64,000 nucleotides of DNA from Azorinus chamasolen (taxonomy: Eukaryota > Mollusca > Bivalvia > Cardiida > Solecurtidae). Below are positions 1-9,489 of this stretch, piece by piece; position 1 is the stretch's first letter, and every line of letters starts with the position of its first letter. The position numbers and the translations under genes are program-made. Below the pieces are notes generated by a model. It was not told where the DNA came from. It saw nothing but the letters and a program-made list of their open reading frames with translations, and made no database searches. The stretch is taken from NCBI GenBank assembly GCA_963576725.1, contig OY755252.1:42301552-42365551 (forward strand), read 5' to 3'.

Positions 1-282
1 ACGTAGACTAATTATGCACAAAAATGATTGGATTTCGGGGTTTACAGACTTATATTTAAGGGGCTTTCAAATCATGGAAGAGGGGCCGTAGGGTTAGAAA
101 TGAAGTATGCTGTTGTAATCGTCTACTATATGACGATTAATAATGCTGAAAACGGAGCGACTTGCATTTGAGATAAGACTGAGTAAAGTGACTTCTTATC
201 AGGATCACAGCTGTTTGGCAGTCCATGTTAACCCTTTCCCTATTGAATATTTATGTTTGTTGGTTGGTTGTGATGACGTCTG
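1..282. other. AT-rich intronic sequence, no feature recognised
   Basis: No coding signal, hairpin tip or tandem repeat was seen. A small open frame at 143-352 runs into the neighbouring dispersed repeat and is not considered a gene. Confidence 0.5.
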
Positions 283-455
283 TTTCTGCCAACTATGGGC
301 TAATTGGACACCCCAGAGAGAGGGGAGTGGATACAGAGAAACCTGGGCTTGATGCCCTACTCTTAGTATCAATAGAGTTTCTCTGGTTCTTTTAGATGTC
401 CAGTGTAAACCACTTATACATCAGACCTTGATTTATAAAGACTCATGATATCCAA
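283..455 (+). repeat. Dispersed SINE-like repeat, copy 1
   Basis: Shares a block with 13327-13490: TCTGC.AACTAT.GGCTAATT, GATGCCCTACTCTTA and CTCTGGTTCTTTTAGATG occur in the same order and spacing. The second copy extends further and has a tRNA-like B-box complement, so a SINE or LINE tail is likely. Function unknown. Confidence 0.5.
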
Positions 456-519
456 AGGACTATTTATGTAAAATATTAAATAGCCACATTTTTTAACAGC
501 ATTCCTTTACAAGGGATGT

Positions 520-650
520 TTTAACAGTGGCAGAAACTGATAAGTCTGAATTATATTACTCCAGAAGCAAACAGAGCAAACCCAGCTCAGATGGCTCCTA
601 CAGGAGCAATCTGATCTAGGTCTACTCTGTGTTTTTAAGAGGAAAAGGGT
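520..650 (-). mobile_element. Family A element, decayed, reverse
   Basis: Hairpin with GCAAACAGAGCA on the left arm, tip GGCTCCTACAGGAGC, and GATCTAGGTCTACTCTG on the right. The outer end reads GAGGAAAAGGGTA, a degraded form of the family end. The left arm of the element is largely missing. Confidence 0.6.
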
Positions 651-749
651 ACGGTAGATAGTTTCTTAAACACAATTACACAAATCGGAACAAAGTGCAA
701 AATGCAACATAGTGAAGGTGAAGCAGACCTCAAATTTATAACTGGAGAT

Positions 750-1003
750 CACTTTCCTCCATAAATACGCCTTTCTGTGCCTTTGGAAATAGAGTAGACC
801 CAGATGAGATGGTTCCTACAGGAGACATCTGATCAGGGTCTGCTCTATTTGCTTATGATTGAATATAGATATGACATGATTTTACAGTTTCTGCCATTGC
901 AAAATATTCCTGTGTCGATGTGCTATTATAGCAAATTAATGTAATTAATATTCATGAAGTCATTATTTTCTTACACGAATATTCATGGAGGAAAGGGTTA
1001 TGG
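750..1003 (+). mobile_element. Family A element
   Basis: Starts TTTCCTCCATAAATACGCC and ends ATTCATGGAGGAAAGGGTTA. The hairpin (GAGTAGACCCAGATGAG ... GGGTCTGCTCTATTTGC) lies at about 795-852, followed by the A-family half rich in TAATATTCATGA. Confidence 0.7.
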
Positions 1004-1451
1004 ATTAGTAGGTAAAGAAACCTATCGCAGGCAAAAGCACAAATCAGGAAAACCTGTAGAGAGTGGGCCAATGTGGCCAAAGTTCGTCCAATAAGATTTA
1101 CGGGGCCGTCTTGGGTAATAACAAGTCACACTGGACATTAGATAGAATAGTACAGAGGCCATGCAATTATTGGATTTCTGATCCAGAAGACTGAGCACTG
1201 TCATAGATTTTTATTGGTTTCTTTTGTTGGAGAGTAGCTAAGAAATGAGTTCAAAAAGACCCACAATATCTGCATTTTAGAGGAAAGGAATATTGAATGA
1301 GGAAATAGTATTGCTTTGTGAGTAGTGGTCAAGGTTTATGCAGACAAGTGCTTTTTTAAGGAGAATTTTTGAAGAGCTAGAATGTTGTGGAATGTTTCTT
1401 GGATTTTACTGTTTATAGTTCAGAATAAAATTGAATAACATCTAGTTTGGG
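1004..1451. other. Intronic sequence without a recognised element
   Basis: Low-GC sequence with one slightly GC-richer patch at 1040-1130. Open frames are short and give no family resemblance. Confidence 0.4.
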
Positions 1452-1685
1452 TTAACCCTTTGCTCCATATATGACTCTTAGTGCATTTGCAAACAGAGTA
1501 GACCCAGATCAGACAGTTTCTGTGGGGGTCATCTCATCTGAGTCTGCACTGTTTGCTGTAAAATAATGTAGATCTGTTTGACATTTTCTGCCATCTCAAA
1601 AACGTTCGTATGTAATTATAAAAACGCATTTCATTAATATTATTGGTGTCATAATTTCTTACATGAATATGGAGTAAAGGATTAA
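1452..1685 (+). mobile_element. Family A element with both TTAA ends, 234 bp
   Basis: TTAA at 1452-1455 and 1682-1685. Internal hairpin GAGTAGACCCAGATCAGAC ... GAGTCTGCACTGTTTGC; the tip is degraded to TTTCTGTGGGGG. The right half carries the ATTAATATT...TTACATGAATAT block. Confidence 0.75.
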
Positions 1686-1828
1686 AGAAATAGAATGTTG
1701 GATTATAGAGAGAGAGTGTCAACGTTCGAGGAATTGAAATTATAGTTGGGAGAAGATTAGACTATTTATTTACTAGCTGGAGGTAAGATATAGAAATGGG
1801 CCATTCTACTTTGAATATGCAGTACTAA

Positions 1829-2077
1829 ATAGCCCTTTCCCTCATATAAATGTGTTTTCATGAATTTGCAAACAGAGTAGACCCAGATCGGATGGCTCCT
1901 ACAAGAGCAGTGTCTGCTCTGTTTGCTTTCCACATGATATATACATGTATATATATATATATATATATCTATATATATTTGATTCTTCAGTTTTAGTCAA
2001 AGCAAAGAATTTCCTTGAAATTTCAGCTTATAAATATTCATGATTCCCATATTACTTCTTACATGAATTTTGAACAG
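1829..2077 (+). mobile_element. Family A element containing a (TA)n tract
   Basis: Begins CCCTTTCCCTCATATAAATG, hairpin at 1872-1932 with the right arm shortened, and ends GAACAGGGAAAGGGTT. A TA-repeat microsatellite at about 1938-1976 has grown just outside the hairpin. Confidence 0.7.
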
Positions 2078-2129
2078 GGAAAGGGTTGCATACTAATGGC
2101 TATTATTTAGGTTGTTTGCTCATTAACCA

Positions 2130-2250
2130 TTAGAGTGCAGCAACCATATATAAGACTTTTGCAAACAATGTAAACCCAGACCAAAGTTCTCCTGAGGGAG
2201 CCTTTTGATCATGGCTTGCACTGATTGTCGTAAGAATTTTTTTAATATAA
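2130..2250 (+). mobile_element. Decayed A/F-type hairpin
   Basis: GCAAACAATGTAAACCCAGA ... TTCTCCTGAGGGAGCC ... TTGATCATGGCTTGCACTG preserves the stem order and the tip outline, but both element ends are lost except a possible TTAACCATT start. Confidence 0.5.
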
Positions 2251-2262
2251 ATTTTTGTTTGT

Positions 2263-2503
2263 TTAATCCTTTACTCTATTAATATGCCCTTCTAAGCCTT
2301 TGCAAACACAATAGACCCCAATCAGACAGCTCCTATAGACTCAGGATCTGCTCCGTTTGCTTATGGAATAAAACTATAGAATGATGATGGCTGATGCTCC
2401 AGTATCTCCTTTGGAAAAAATGGCCACGTGTTATTAAGCCATTGTATAAATTAATCTATAAAATAATGTCATCCTTTCTTTCATTCTGGGAGTGAAGGGT
2501 TAA
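2263..2503 (+). mobile_element. Family A element with both TTAA ends, 241 bp
   Basis: TTAA at 2263-2266 and 2500-2503, ends TTAATCCTTTACTC / GGAGTGAAGGGTTAA. The hairpin tip CTCCTATAG has lost its partner strand. Confidence 0.7.
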
Positions 2504-2689
2504 TTAATGTTTAGAAAGGAAGGGGCTAATTTTAATTATTCTGCAGTTAAAGGTCCCTATTTACCCCAAGCACTCCGACACCTAACCTTCCCGCTCTACT
2601 GGTTGTAAATCTGAAAATAAATCAAATTGGCACCATTTTGATATTTGTAAATAAGAAATATTTCATGGAGTAAAGGAAAATAGTGTAGT

Positions 2690-3185
2690 GACCAAGATCA
2701 ATATCCAGCAAGATAGTTTCAGGAACTTTAGAGTTATGGCCCTTGATTTATCCACATTTGGCCTTTTTAGCCTTGTCCGCTCTCTAAGTCAAAAATGTCT
2801 CTTCAAATCTTCACCAAACCTTATAAAAATGTTTATGGCTATAATATCTAGGCCAAGCTCAATAACCAGCAAGATTGAACTAGGCACTTTAGAGTTATTG
2901 CCCTTGAATAATACAAAATTGGCCTTTTTAGCCTTGTCTACTGACTCTAAGTCATAAAGTTCTCATCTAATCATCACCAAACCTTATGAAAATGTTTATG
3001 GTTATAATATCGAGGCCAAGTTCAAAAACTAGCAATTTTTGAACATGTATTTCAGAGTTACGGCTCTTGAATTGTTGAAAACTGAGCTGCTTTTTTTTAG
3101 CTTAATTTGTCTGCTCTCTAAAAAAGTCCTCATCCAGTCTCCAACAAACTTCATAAAAATGCACCCAATCATTTTTGAGACAGGA
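2690..3185. repeat. Three head-to-tail copies of a ~162-bp repeat
   Basis: Marker AGGCCAAG.TCAA..ACCAGCAA recurs at about 2690, 2852 and 3013, with CTTTAGAGTTATTGCCCTTGA and ACCAAACCTTATAAAAATG between. Unit length resembles the ~155-bp cores of the Helentron/pearl-like elements near 54-57 kb. Open frames on both strands here are repeat read-through. Confidence 0.7.
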
Positions 3186-3224
3186 GCAGGTGGGAGACAT
3201 ATATTTTTTCTAAAAAACAAGCTC

Positions 3225-3451
3225 TAGTTCTAAATTTTAATACCAGTAGCTACTGAATATTCGTGGACAAAATAGTTATAATGAAATATGAAAGGTGGAA
3301 CATTGTAGCCGTTAGGAAAGGAAAGAAACAGATCTTTCAAAGTTCAATAGCAAAAAGAGCAGACCCTTATCAAACAGCTCCTATAGGAGCTGTCTGATCT
3401 GGGTCTACTCTGTTTGCAAATGCGCGAAAAGGTGTTTATTTGAGGGAAAAG
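3225..3451 (-). mobile_element. Family A1 element, reverse
   Basis: Left half carries GAATATTCGTGGACAAAATA and GAAAGGTGGAACATT, typical of A1. Hairpin at 3355-3420 with tip CAGCTCCTATAGGAGCTG, then GAGGGAAAAGGATAA. Confidence 0.7.
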
Positions 3452-3664
3452 GATAATTAGTGCATTTTCTTTATCATTGTTGTGTAAAAACATTGCACAA
3501 AAAAGTTTCGTCAGTTTCAACATCAATGCAGCTTCTCATAAATGATGTTCACCATCACAATGATTACAATCTGATAAGGGACCATTACTCTTATCATTTT
3601 AATCTTATATGTTATATCCCTTTGAAATATTGATTTTCACTTAATACATTGACTCTATGCTTAA

Positions 3665-3845
3665 CCGTTTAGACGCTGTATTATGAGTGTGCAATAACCC
3701 TTCAGTGTTAAACTATAGAGTCCACTCAGTATTAATAATAAACAGTGCTGACACTGGGCAAAGGGCTCCTCTAGGGACTGTTGATCTGGCTCTACACTGT
3801 TTGCAAATGATAGTACATGCATGTCTCTCATTCAAAGTGTTAAAG
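3665..3845 (-). mobile_element. Family F element, decayed
   Basis: Contains ATAGAGTCCACTCAGTAT, a hairpin AACAGTGCTGACACTGGGC ... GGCTCTACACTGTTTGC with tip GGGCTCCTCTAGGGA, and an end CATTCAAAGTGTTAAA near the family's ATTCAAAGGGTTAA. Confidence 0.6.
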
Positions 3846-4129
3846 AGACAAGCATTGACATATATGCATGTTGTGCTCTTGTTTTATTTCCCGCTGGATT
3901 TCAGGGATGGTATTATGATTGTCATGCTATTACTTACTGATACAGCTTGTATGATTAAAGGCATCACGTTCAAGATATTTGCTGTAAATTCAAAATGCAA
4001 TTTAAACCTTAACCCTTTGAATGCAAGAAAATATAAATTCTGCCAGAGCATCAAAGTATTAGCTTAGATCATAATGAGATACCAAGTTATGCAGGATCTC
4101 ATATAGATCAAAGCTGTTTCCATTAAATG

Positions 4130-4985
4130 CCAGTCAGGTCATGCTTGCCATGAAGAGGTCAGGTCAGGTCATACTTGTCATGGGGAGGTCAGGTCATACT
4201 TTCCCCCCCCCCCCCAAGGGGGGGGGTTGTCAGGTCAGGTCAGTTCATGCTTGTCATGAGGAGGTCAGGCCATGCTTGTCATATAATAGGGAGGTTTTGT
4301 CATCAGGAGATCAGGTCATGCTTGTCATGGGGAGGTCAGGTCAGGTCATATTTGTCGGGGGGGGGGCAGGTCAGGTCATGCTTGTCATGAGGAGGTCAGG
4401 CCATGCTTGTCATATAATAGGGAGGTTTTGTCATCAGGAGATCAGGTCATGCTTGTCATGAGGAGGTCAGGTCATGCTTGCCATAATGAGGTTGTGTCCT
4501 GCTAGTCGTGAGGAGGTCAGGTCATACATTTTGTGGAAGTCGGGTCAATCATGCTTGTCATGAGAAGTTCAGGTCATGCTTGTGATGGGGTCAAGTCATG
4601 GGAAGTTCAGGTCATGCTTGTGAGGAGATCAGGTCATACTTAGTTATGTGAGGAGGTCAAATCATGCTATTGATGTCAGGTCATATTTGTGATCGGGTCA
4701 AACCATGGTAAGTTCAGGTCAATAGAAGTTTAGGTCATTGCTTGTGAGGAGGTCAGGTCGTGCTATTGAGGTCAGGTCATGCTTGTGAGGATGTCAAGTC
4801 ATGCTATTGAGGTCAGGTCATGCTTGTGAGGATGTCAAGTCGTGCTATTGAGGTCAGGTCATGCTTGTTAGGATGTCAAGTCATGAGGTCAGGTCAGGCT
4901 GGTTAATTCAAGTCGTGAAGTGAGGAGGTCAGGTCAGACTTGTCATGAGGTCAGGTCAGGATTGTAAATTCAGATCATGCTTGTC
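4130..4985 (+). repeat. Irregular tandem array rich in AGGTCA
   Basis: Dozens of AGGTCA or AGGTCAGGTCA motifs separated by ATGCTTGTCATGAGG-like spacers of changing length; the pattern drifts from about 20-25 bp units to longer ones after 4560. A duplicated block (GGCCATGCTTGTCATATAAT...) appears at about 4267 and 4401. Open frames at 4141-4461 and 4175-4390 are periodic read-through, not genes. Confidence 0.8.
4203..4226. repeat. C13-AA-G9 run within the AGGTCA array
   Basis: Thirteen C, two A and nine G in succession form a near-perfect palindrome. A second G run (about ten G) sits at 4357-4366. Confidence 0.85.
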
Positions 4986-5264
4986 ACTTGAGGAGTCACT
5001 TTTAGAATGTGGGAAACAAGCAAATGTGGGAAACAAATGTGCTGGCATTTGTAAGCGGTATAAACCCAGATTAGAGGGTTGCAAGAGGGCCCTTTCCCAA
5101 TGCAAAATATGTAACAGTTTTCTATAAAAGAAAAAAATAAGTTAACGGGACTTAAAATGCATGCTTTCCAAATCATTGAGTTACGCATGAGTAATTAAAA
5201 TGTATTTTTCCCAAAATTGCCAGAAAATAGCCTGTCATATGGAATCTACCATTAACAATTTACC

Positions 5265-5485
5265 TGATGAGTATCCATGTAAGAAATCATAATATCATGA
5301 ATATTAATTATATGAATGCTAATGATGTTATATGAACACAGGGAAGTTTGGCCATTTCAGAACTGTAAAATCAGATCTATATAATGTATTGGGCAAAACA
5401 GAGCAGGCCCTCAGCCAAATGAGACAGTTCCTATTTGAGCGGTCTCACCAGAGTCTACTCTGTTTGCAAAGTTATGAAAGGGTAT
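5265..5485 (-). mobile_element. Family A3 element, reverse, decayed
   Basis: Left half ATGTAAGAAATCATAATATC...GAATATTAATTA and TGAACACAGGGAAG; hairpin around 5395-5470 with tip reduced to AGTTCCTATTTGAGCGG; end GTTATGAAAGGGTA. Confidence 0.65.
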
Positions 5486-5537
5486 AGGTATCTGCAATAA
5501 TGAACCAGTCCATGTTGATGATTCAGCATTTAAAGGG

Positions 5538-5729
5538 TTAACCCTTTCCTTCATATTGACACCTTTTAATTCATTTGTATCTGATCAGGGTCTGCTCTGT
5601 TTGATGATGGTACATGTATTATATAGATCAGATACTACAGAAACTGCCTGAAATATCCTGAAAAATCAATTAATAAATACTCATGATGTCTTTATTTCTT
5701 ACATGAATACTGAACAGGTAAAGGGTTAA
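5538..5729 (+). mobile_element. Family A element lacking its left hairpin arm
   Basis: TTAACCCTTTCCTTCATATT at the left, but the text jumps from the outer arm directly to ATCTGATCAGGGTCTGCTC, so the left arm and tip are deleted. Right end GAACAGGTAAAGGGTTAA shares its TTAA (5726-5729) with the next element. Confidence 0.7.
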
Positions 5730-5977
5730 CCTTTTCCTTCATATAAACGCCTTTTCATGCATCTGCAAACAGAGTAGACCCAGATCAGATGGATTCTACA
5801 GGAGCCGCTTGACCAGGGTCTGCTCTATTTGCTAATGGAATTGGATAGATCAGTTTCTTTAGTTTCTAAAATGGTTACAACGTTCCTCCTTCCAATTATT
5901 TTATTATAACTATTTTGTCCATGAATATTCAGTAGATATTGAAACTTGGAATAAACATAAAACCGGTAAAGGGTTAG
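5726..5977 (+). mobile_element. Family A1 element abutting the previous one
   Basis: Starts in the shared TTAA, hairpin at 5766-5832, then the A1 half (CTTCCAATTATTTTATTATA, TCCATGAATATTCAGTAGAT) and end GGTAAAGGGTTAG where the TTAA has decayed to TTAG. Confidence 0.75.
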
Positions 5978-6119
5978 ATACGTTTGTAGTTGCCATGCAG
6001 TACATTGTCATGGGAGCCATTTCCATCTGGCAACATCTGCAGAAAATTTCACATACTTTAATGATATTTTAACTCTTTGTGTGGTAGCAGCCAAGGTGTG
6101 ATAGCAAATTTAATGCAAA

Positions 6120-6500
6120 CATTTTAGATACAGATAACTCGATGTCTCATCAAGATCCAAAACTGTTTGTCTCCCCGACTCTTTCTTTGAAAAGAAATTG
6201 AAGACAGAGGTTTTAATTGTGATAGGCAACAAGATCTGTAGACAAAAAATAACTTTATAGTGTGGATTGAGTTATATATACCTTTACATTGCTTAGTATG
6301 GATTGAGTTTGTTGATAGTGAAAATGTGTTTTTATTCAATGGTTTAGAGTTTGGATCCTGTTGAATTACTTTGTGTTTTCTGTTGGATCCAAACTGTTTG
6401 CAAAGGTAATAAGATACTTGTGTGCTGCCTTGGGCAATCAGTTTGGATCCAGATCAGACACCACATAAATATGTGTCTCATCAGGATCCAGACTGCTTGA
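6120..6500. mobile_element. Fragments of family E hairpins
   Basis: Pieces such as GTCTCATCAAGATCCAAAACTG (6147), GTTGGATCCAAACTGTTTGC (6382) and the more complete pair CAGTTTGGATCCAGATCAG ... GTCTCATCAGGATCCAGACTG (6440-6500). No intact ends seen. Confidence 0.55.
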
Positions 6501-6544
6501 TATTTTGTGTATGTATTTTATTTGGAACTAAAATCAATCAAAAG

Positions 6545-6806
6545 TTAACCCTTTCCCTCATATAAATGCTTTTTCACGCCTTTGCAGACAGAACAGACCA
6601 AGATTTAAAGTTTACTCCTGTAGGAGTCATCTGATCAGGGTCTGCTCTGTTTTCTATGGAATTAAGTAGATCTGATTCTGTACTTTCAGCCAATTGGCTA
6701 AACTGACTCCTGTGTAAATATGCAATTATAAAAATTCAGCAAATAAATATTCATGATGTCATTATTTCTTTCATGAATATTCACCTGTTGTAAGGGAAAG
6801 CGTTAA
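6545..6806 (+). mobile_element. Family A element with both TTAA ends, 262 bp
   Basis: TTAA 6545-6548 and 6803-6806; ends CCCTTTCCCTCATATAAATG / GTAAGGGAAAGCG. Left stem carries AGACCAAGATTTAAAG, a decayed arm; right arm ATCTGATCAGGGTCTGCTC is normal. Confidence 0.75.
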
Positions 6807-6891
6807 GCAGATGAAGTTTGCTGATGACGCTTTATGGCAGCAAAATAGTTAAAAGTTCCCAATGCTGAGAATTTATTGAATTTTAAAAGTA

Positions 6892-7119
6892 TTAACCCTT
6901 TCCTCCATAAATACGCCTTTCTGCGCCTCTACGATAGTCACTTCTTGAAAACATTGTGATAAATAGAGCATTTGATCCTATAGGAGCAAATGCTCTATTT
7001 ATCACATTGGTTTCATCTACAGACTTCTAAAATTTTCCTTTTCTCTAGTAAATCTTTTTGGTAAATTTATTCAAAGCTCAAGGTTGGATCTAAAAATAGA
7101 CTATGAGGGAATTGGTTAA
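6892..7119 (+). mobile_element. Family B element, first of a local triplication
   Basis: TTAA ends at 6892 and 7116. Starts CCCTTTCCTCCATAAATACG and ends AAAAATAGACTATGAGGGAA. Hairpin stem GTGATAAATAGAGCATTTG / AAATGCTCTATTTATCAC around tip ATCCTATAGGAGC. Followed by 70 bp of host sequence that recurs at 7600-7670. Confidence 0.8.
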
Positions 7120-7186
7120 TAAAGAGCCTGCCATATACCAGGATTAAGGTGACATTATATTCAATATGGTTCTGATAAGTTTTGTA

Positions 7187-7410
7187 TTAACCCATTCCCT
7201 CATATTGATTCCTTAAATTTGACGCCTCTGTAAAATCACCGTTTGAAACCATTGTGATAAATAGAGCATTTGCTCCTATAGGAGCAAATGCCCTATTTAT
7301 CACAATGGTTTCAAGCTACAAAATTCTAAAAAAAATCCTTTTCTCTAGTAAATCTTTTTGGTAGATTTATTCAAAGCTCAAGGTTGGATCTAAAAATAGA
7401 CTATGAGGGA
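7187..7410 (+). mobile_element. Family B element, second of the triplication
   Basis: Begins in the TTAA at 7187 and has a hairpin with intact tip GCTCCTATAGGAGC at 7271-7286. The right end reads ATGAGGGAATT and is cut where the third copy starts. Confidence 0.75.
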
Positions 7411-7414
7411 ATTC

Positions 7415-7600
7415 AGCTGGCACTTCTTGAAACATGATTGTGATAAATAGAGCATTTAATCCTATAGGAGCAAATGCTCTATTTATCACAATGGTTTCAA
7501 GCTACAAAATTCTAAAATGTTCCTTGTCTCTAGTTAATGCTCCTTTTTGGTAGATTTATTCAAAGAGGTTGGATCTAAAAATAGACTATGAGGGAGTGGG
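7415..7600 (+). mobile_element. Family B element, third of the triplication, left end missing
   Basis: Resumes in GGCACTTCTTGAAACATGATTG, just outside the hairpin, and continues to ATGAGGGAGTGGGTTAA. The 70 bp that follow (GAGCCTGCCATATACCAGGA...) repeat those after the first copy, so the block was duplicated together with host DNA. Confidence 0.75.
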
Positions 7601-7763
7601 TTAATAAGGAGCCTGCCATATACCAGGATCAAGGTGACATTATATTCAATATGGTTCTGATAAGTTTTGTATTTCAATAAACCCCTTCAGCAATTGCAAA
7701 CAGGAGCCCTTTGGTCAGGATCAGCTGCACTCATTGTTTGTCATTCAGAATCCTGCTGCAGAT

Positions 7764-7952
7764 TTAACCCATTCCTCCATAGGCTATTTTTAGACCCAAT
7801 CTCTTTGAATGAATCTACCCAAAAGGAGCATTTACTAGAGAAAAGTAAAGTTTTAGAATTTTGTAGTTTGAAACCAGTGACATGTGAAAATGGTTTCAAG
7901 AAGTGGTTATTACAGAGGCGTAGAAAGACGTATTTATGGAGGAAAGGGTTAA
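7764..7952 (-). mobile_element. Family B element without its hairpin
   Basis: TTAA at 7764 and 7949. Both flanking halves are present (CATAGGCTATTTTTAGACCC ... TATTTATGGAGGAAAGGG) but the centre is reduced to GAAACCAGTGACATGTG...GGTTTC. Open frame 7667-7987 is read-through. Confidence 0.75.
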
Positions 7953-8096
7953 ATTACCCTTTCATACTGTATAGACTCTGCCGATAAATAATGATGGACC
8001 ATTCCGTATTGAAAATTCAGCATTTAATTTGTAAGGTTAAAGATGTTCTCTAGTCATACTTCCCAGATATGCATAACAAGATGACTTCAAATTTAC

Positions 8097-8346
8097 TTAA
8101 CCCTTCGCTTGCTATACAAATCAATATACCTACCTGTAAATAGTGAAGACCCAGATGAGACAGCTCCTGCAGGAGCTGTCTCATCAGGGTCTGCACTATT
8201 TACAAATTAATTGTGCAACCAGTGCACTCCACAGCAGTAATTGCACAGCGAAATACTTGTACACAGTGAAGCTATATAAAATTATACAACAGGGCATGGG
8301 TAAAGAAGGAGAAATGTATTTTGAAATTCAGCAAGAGAAGGGTTGA
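8097..8346 (+). mobile_element. Family C element, 250 bp
   Basis: TTAACCCTTCGCTTGC at the left and CAGCAAGAGAAGGGTTGA at the right (TTAA decayed to TTGA). Hairpin GTGAAGACCCAGATGAGAC / GTCTCATCAGGGTCTGCAC with tip AGCTCCTGCAGGAGCT. Very similar to four other copies in the window, indicating recent spread. A 67-codon open frame covers most of the element (see findings). Confidence 0.85.
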
Positions 8347-8990
8347 TACTAAAGAGCACAGTTGATAAAATGAGAAACTTTTTGTTGCTACATGAACCAA
8401 TGGAAAGTGTCGGCTGTTCACAGGAGTCTGCTGCATATTTTACTATTCGATTTGACCACATTACTTTTCTTTTCTCTGCGGATTTTGTCACCGAATAGAC
8501 GCTCTGTCTTTCACTTTTGACTGACCCATGTTCACCACTCTTTATGATTCTCATTAATATTCATAGCGTTACTCTGAAACCTATTTGGAGTCAGTCGGGG
8601 CTTGCCCGAACATATTAATTTATTTCAGTTAGTGAAGTATTCCATCTTTTAAAAAGTTGACGTTTCCTAAGCATTTAGAAGTGTTCAGATATCGCAATAT
8701 TTACATATTTGTGGGAAATTCTGCTGTAAGCCATTTTTATGTGATTTTTGTGTAAAACTTTCGATATAGATAGATTTATACGCAAAAGAGACAGAGTATA
8801 ACGGACAGTAAATGTGGTTCTGATATTTTCAGTCTTAACCCTTTCCATAATGAAAATGTGTGTGACAAATAATAACAGCATGAGTATTTATGAGCTGAAT
8901 TTTTGTAGTGATGTATGAGCACAGAGTTTTTTGCCTTTGCAGACTTTGGAAAATGTATTATTCATTTCTTTTTAGTTCACTTAGCACAAA
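8347..8990. other. Intronic sequence, mostly unique
   Basis: No recognisable exon. TCATTAATATTCATAGCG at about 8552 and TTAACCCTTTCCATAATG at about 8834 are small A-type scraps. Frames on the minus strand give no family resemblance. Confidence 0.4.
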
Positions 8991-8996
8991 AAAGTT

Positions 8997-9312
8997 CCCC
9001 AGGATGAGCAATCATTGTCCACTGTCTGTCCATCAATAATGAACAGTCATTGTCCACTGTCTGTCCATCCATAATGAGCAGTCATTGTCCATCCATAATG
9101 AGCAATCATTGTCCACTGTCTGTCCATCCATAATGAGCAGTCATTGTCCACTGTCTGTCCATCCATCCATAATGAGCAGTCATTGTCCACTGTCTGTCCA
9201 TCCATAATGAGCAGTCATTGTCCACTGTCTGTCCATCCATAATGAGCAGTCATTGTCCACTGTCTGTCCATCCATAATGAGCAATCATTGTCCACTGTCT
9301 GTCCATCTATAA
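8997..9312 (+). repeat. 35-bp minisatellite, about 9 units
   Basis: Unit built from AATGAGCAGTCATTGTCCA and CTGTCTGTCCATCCAT. One unit lacks the CTGTCTGTC part and one has an extra CCAT; AGCAATCATT and AGCAGTCATT variants alternate. Confidence 0.85.
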
Positions 9313-9324
9313 TAGACCGGACTC

Positions 9325-9405
9325 TACCAATACTAAACCATCCAGCTGATAAATATGCATGATGTCATTGTTTCTTACATGAACATTCAACAAGGAAAGG
9401 GCTGA
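9325..9405 (+). mobile_element. Family A right-half fragment
   Basis: AGCTGATAAATATGCATGATGTCATTG... then GAACATTCAACAAGGAAAGGG is the right half of A; the hairpin is absent. Confidence 0.6.
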
Positions 9406-9489
9406 CTAAAAAATATGAATTTGTTTACACTAAACAGTATGCCGATATGTCAGCTAAACATATCAAGCCATGGCCACTGCAGCCACTCA

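Noticed and set aside
3687..4067. 126-codon plus-strand frame as a gene
   Set aside because: It begins in a decayed F element and continues in AT-rich intron without any domain resemblance.
4141..4461. Repeat-peptide frames in the AGGTCA array
   Set aside because: Periodic read-through of a non-coding array; interrupted by homopolymer runs.
7667..7987. 106-codon plus-strand frame as a gene
   Set aside because: It runs through a hairpin-less family B element from flank to flank; no start context or domain.
9003..9312. CRISPR array
   Set aside because: Units are contiguous head-to-tail copies with no unique spacers, and the context is eukaryotic intron. The same applies to the 34-, 49- and 65-bp arrays.
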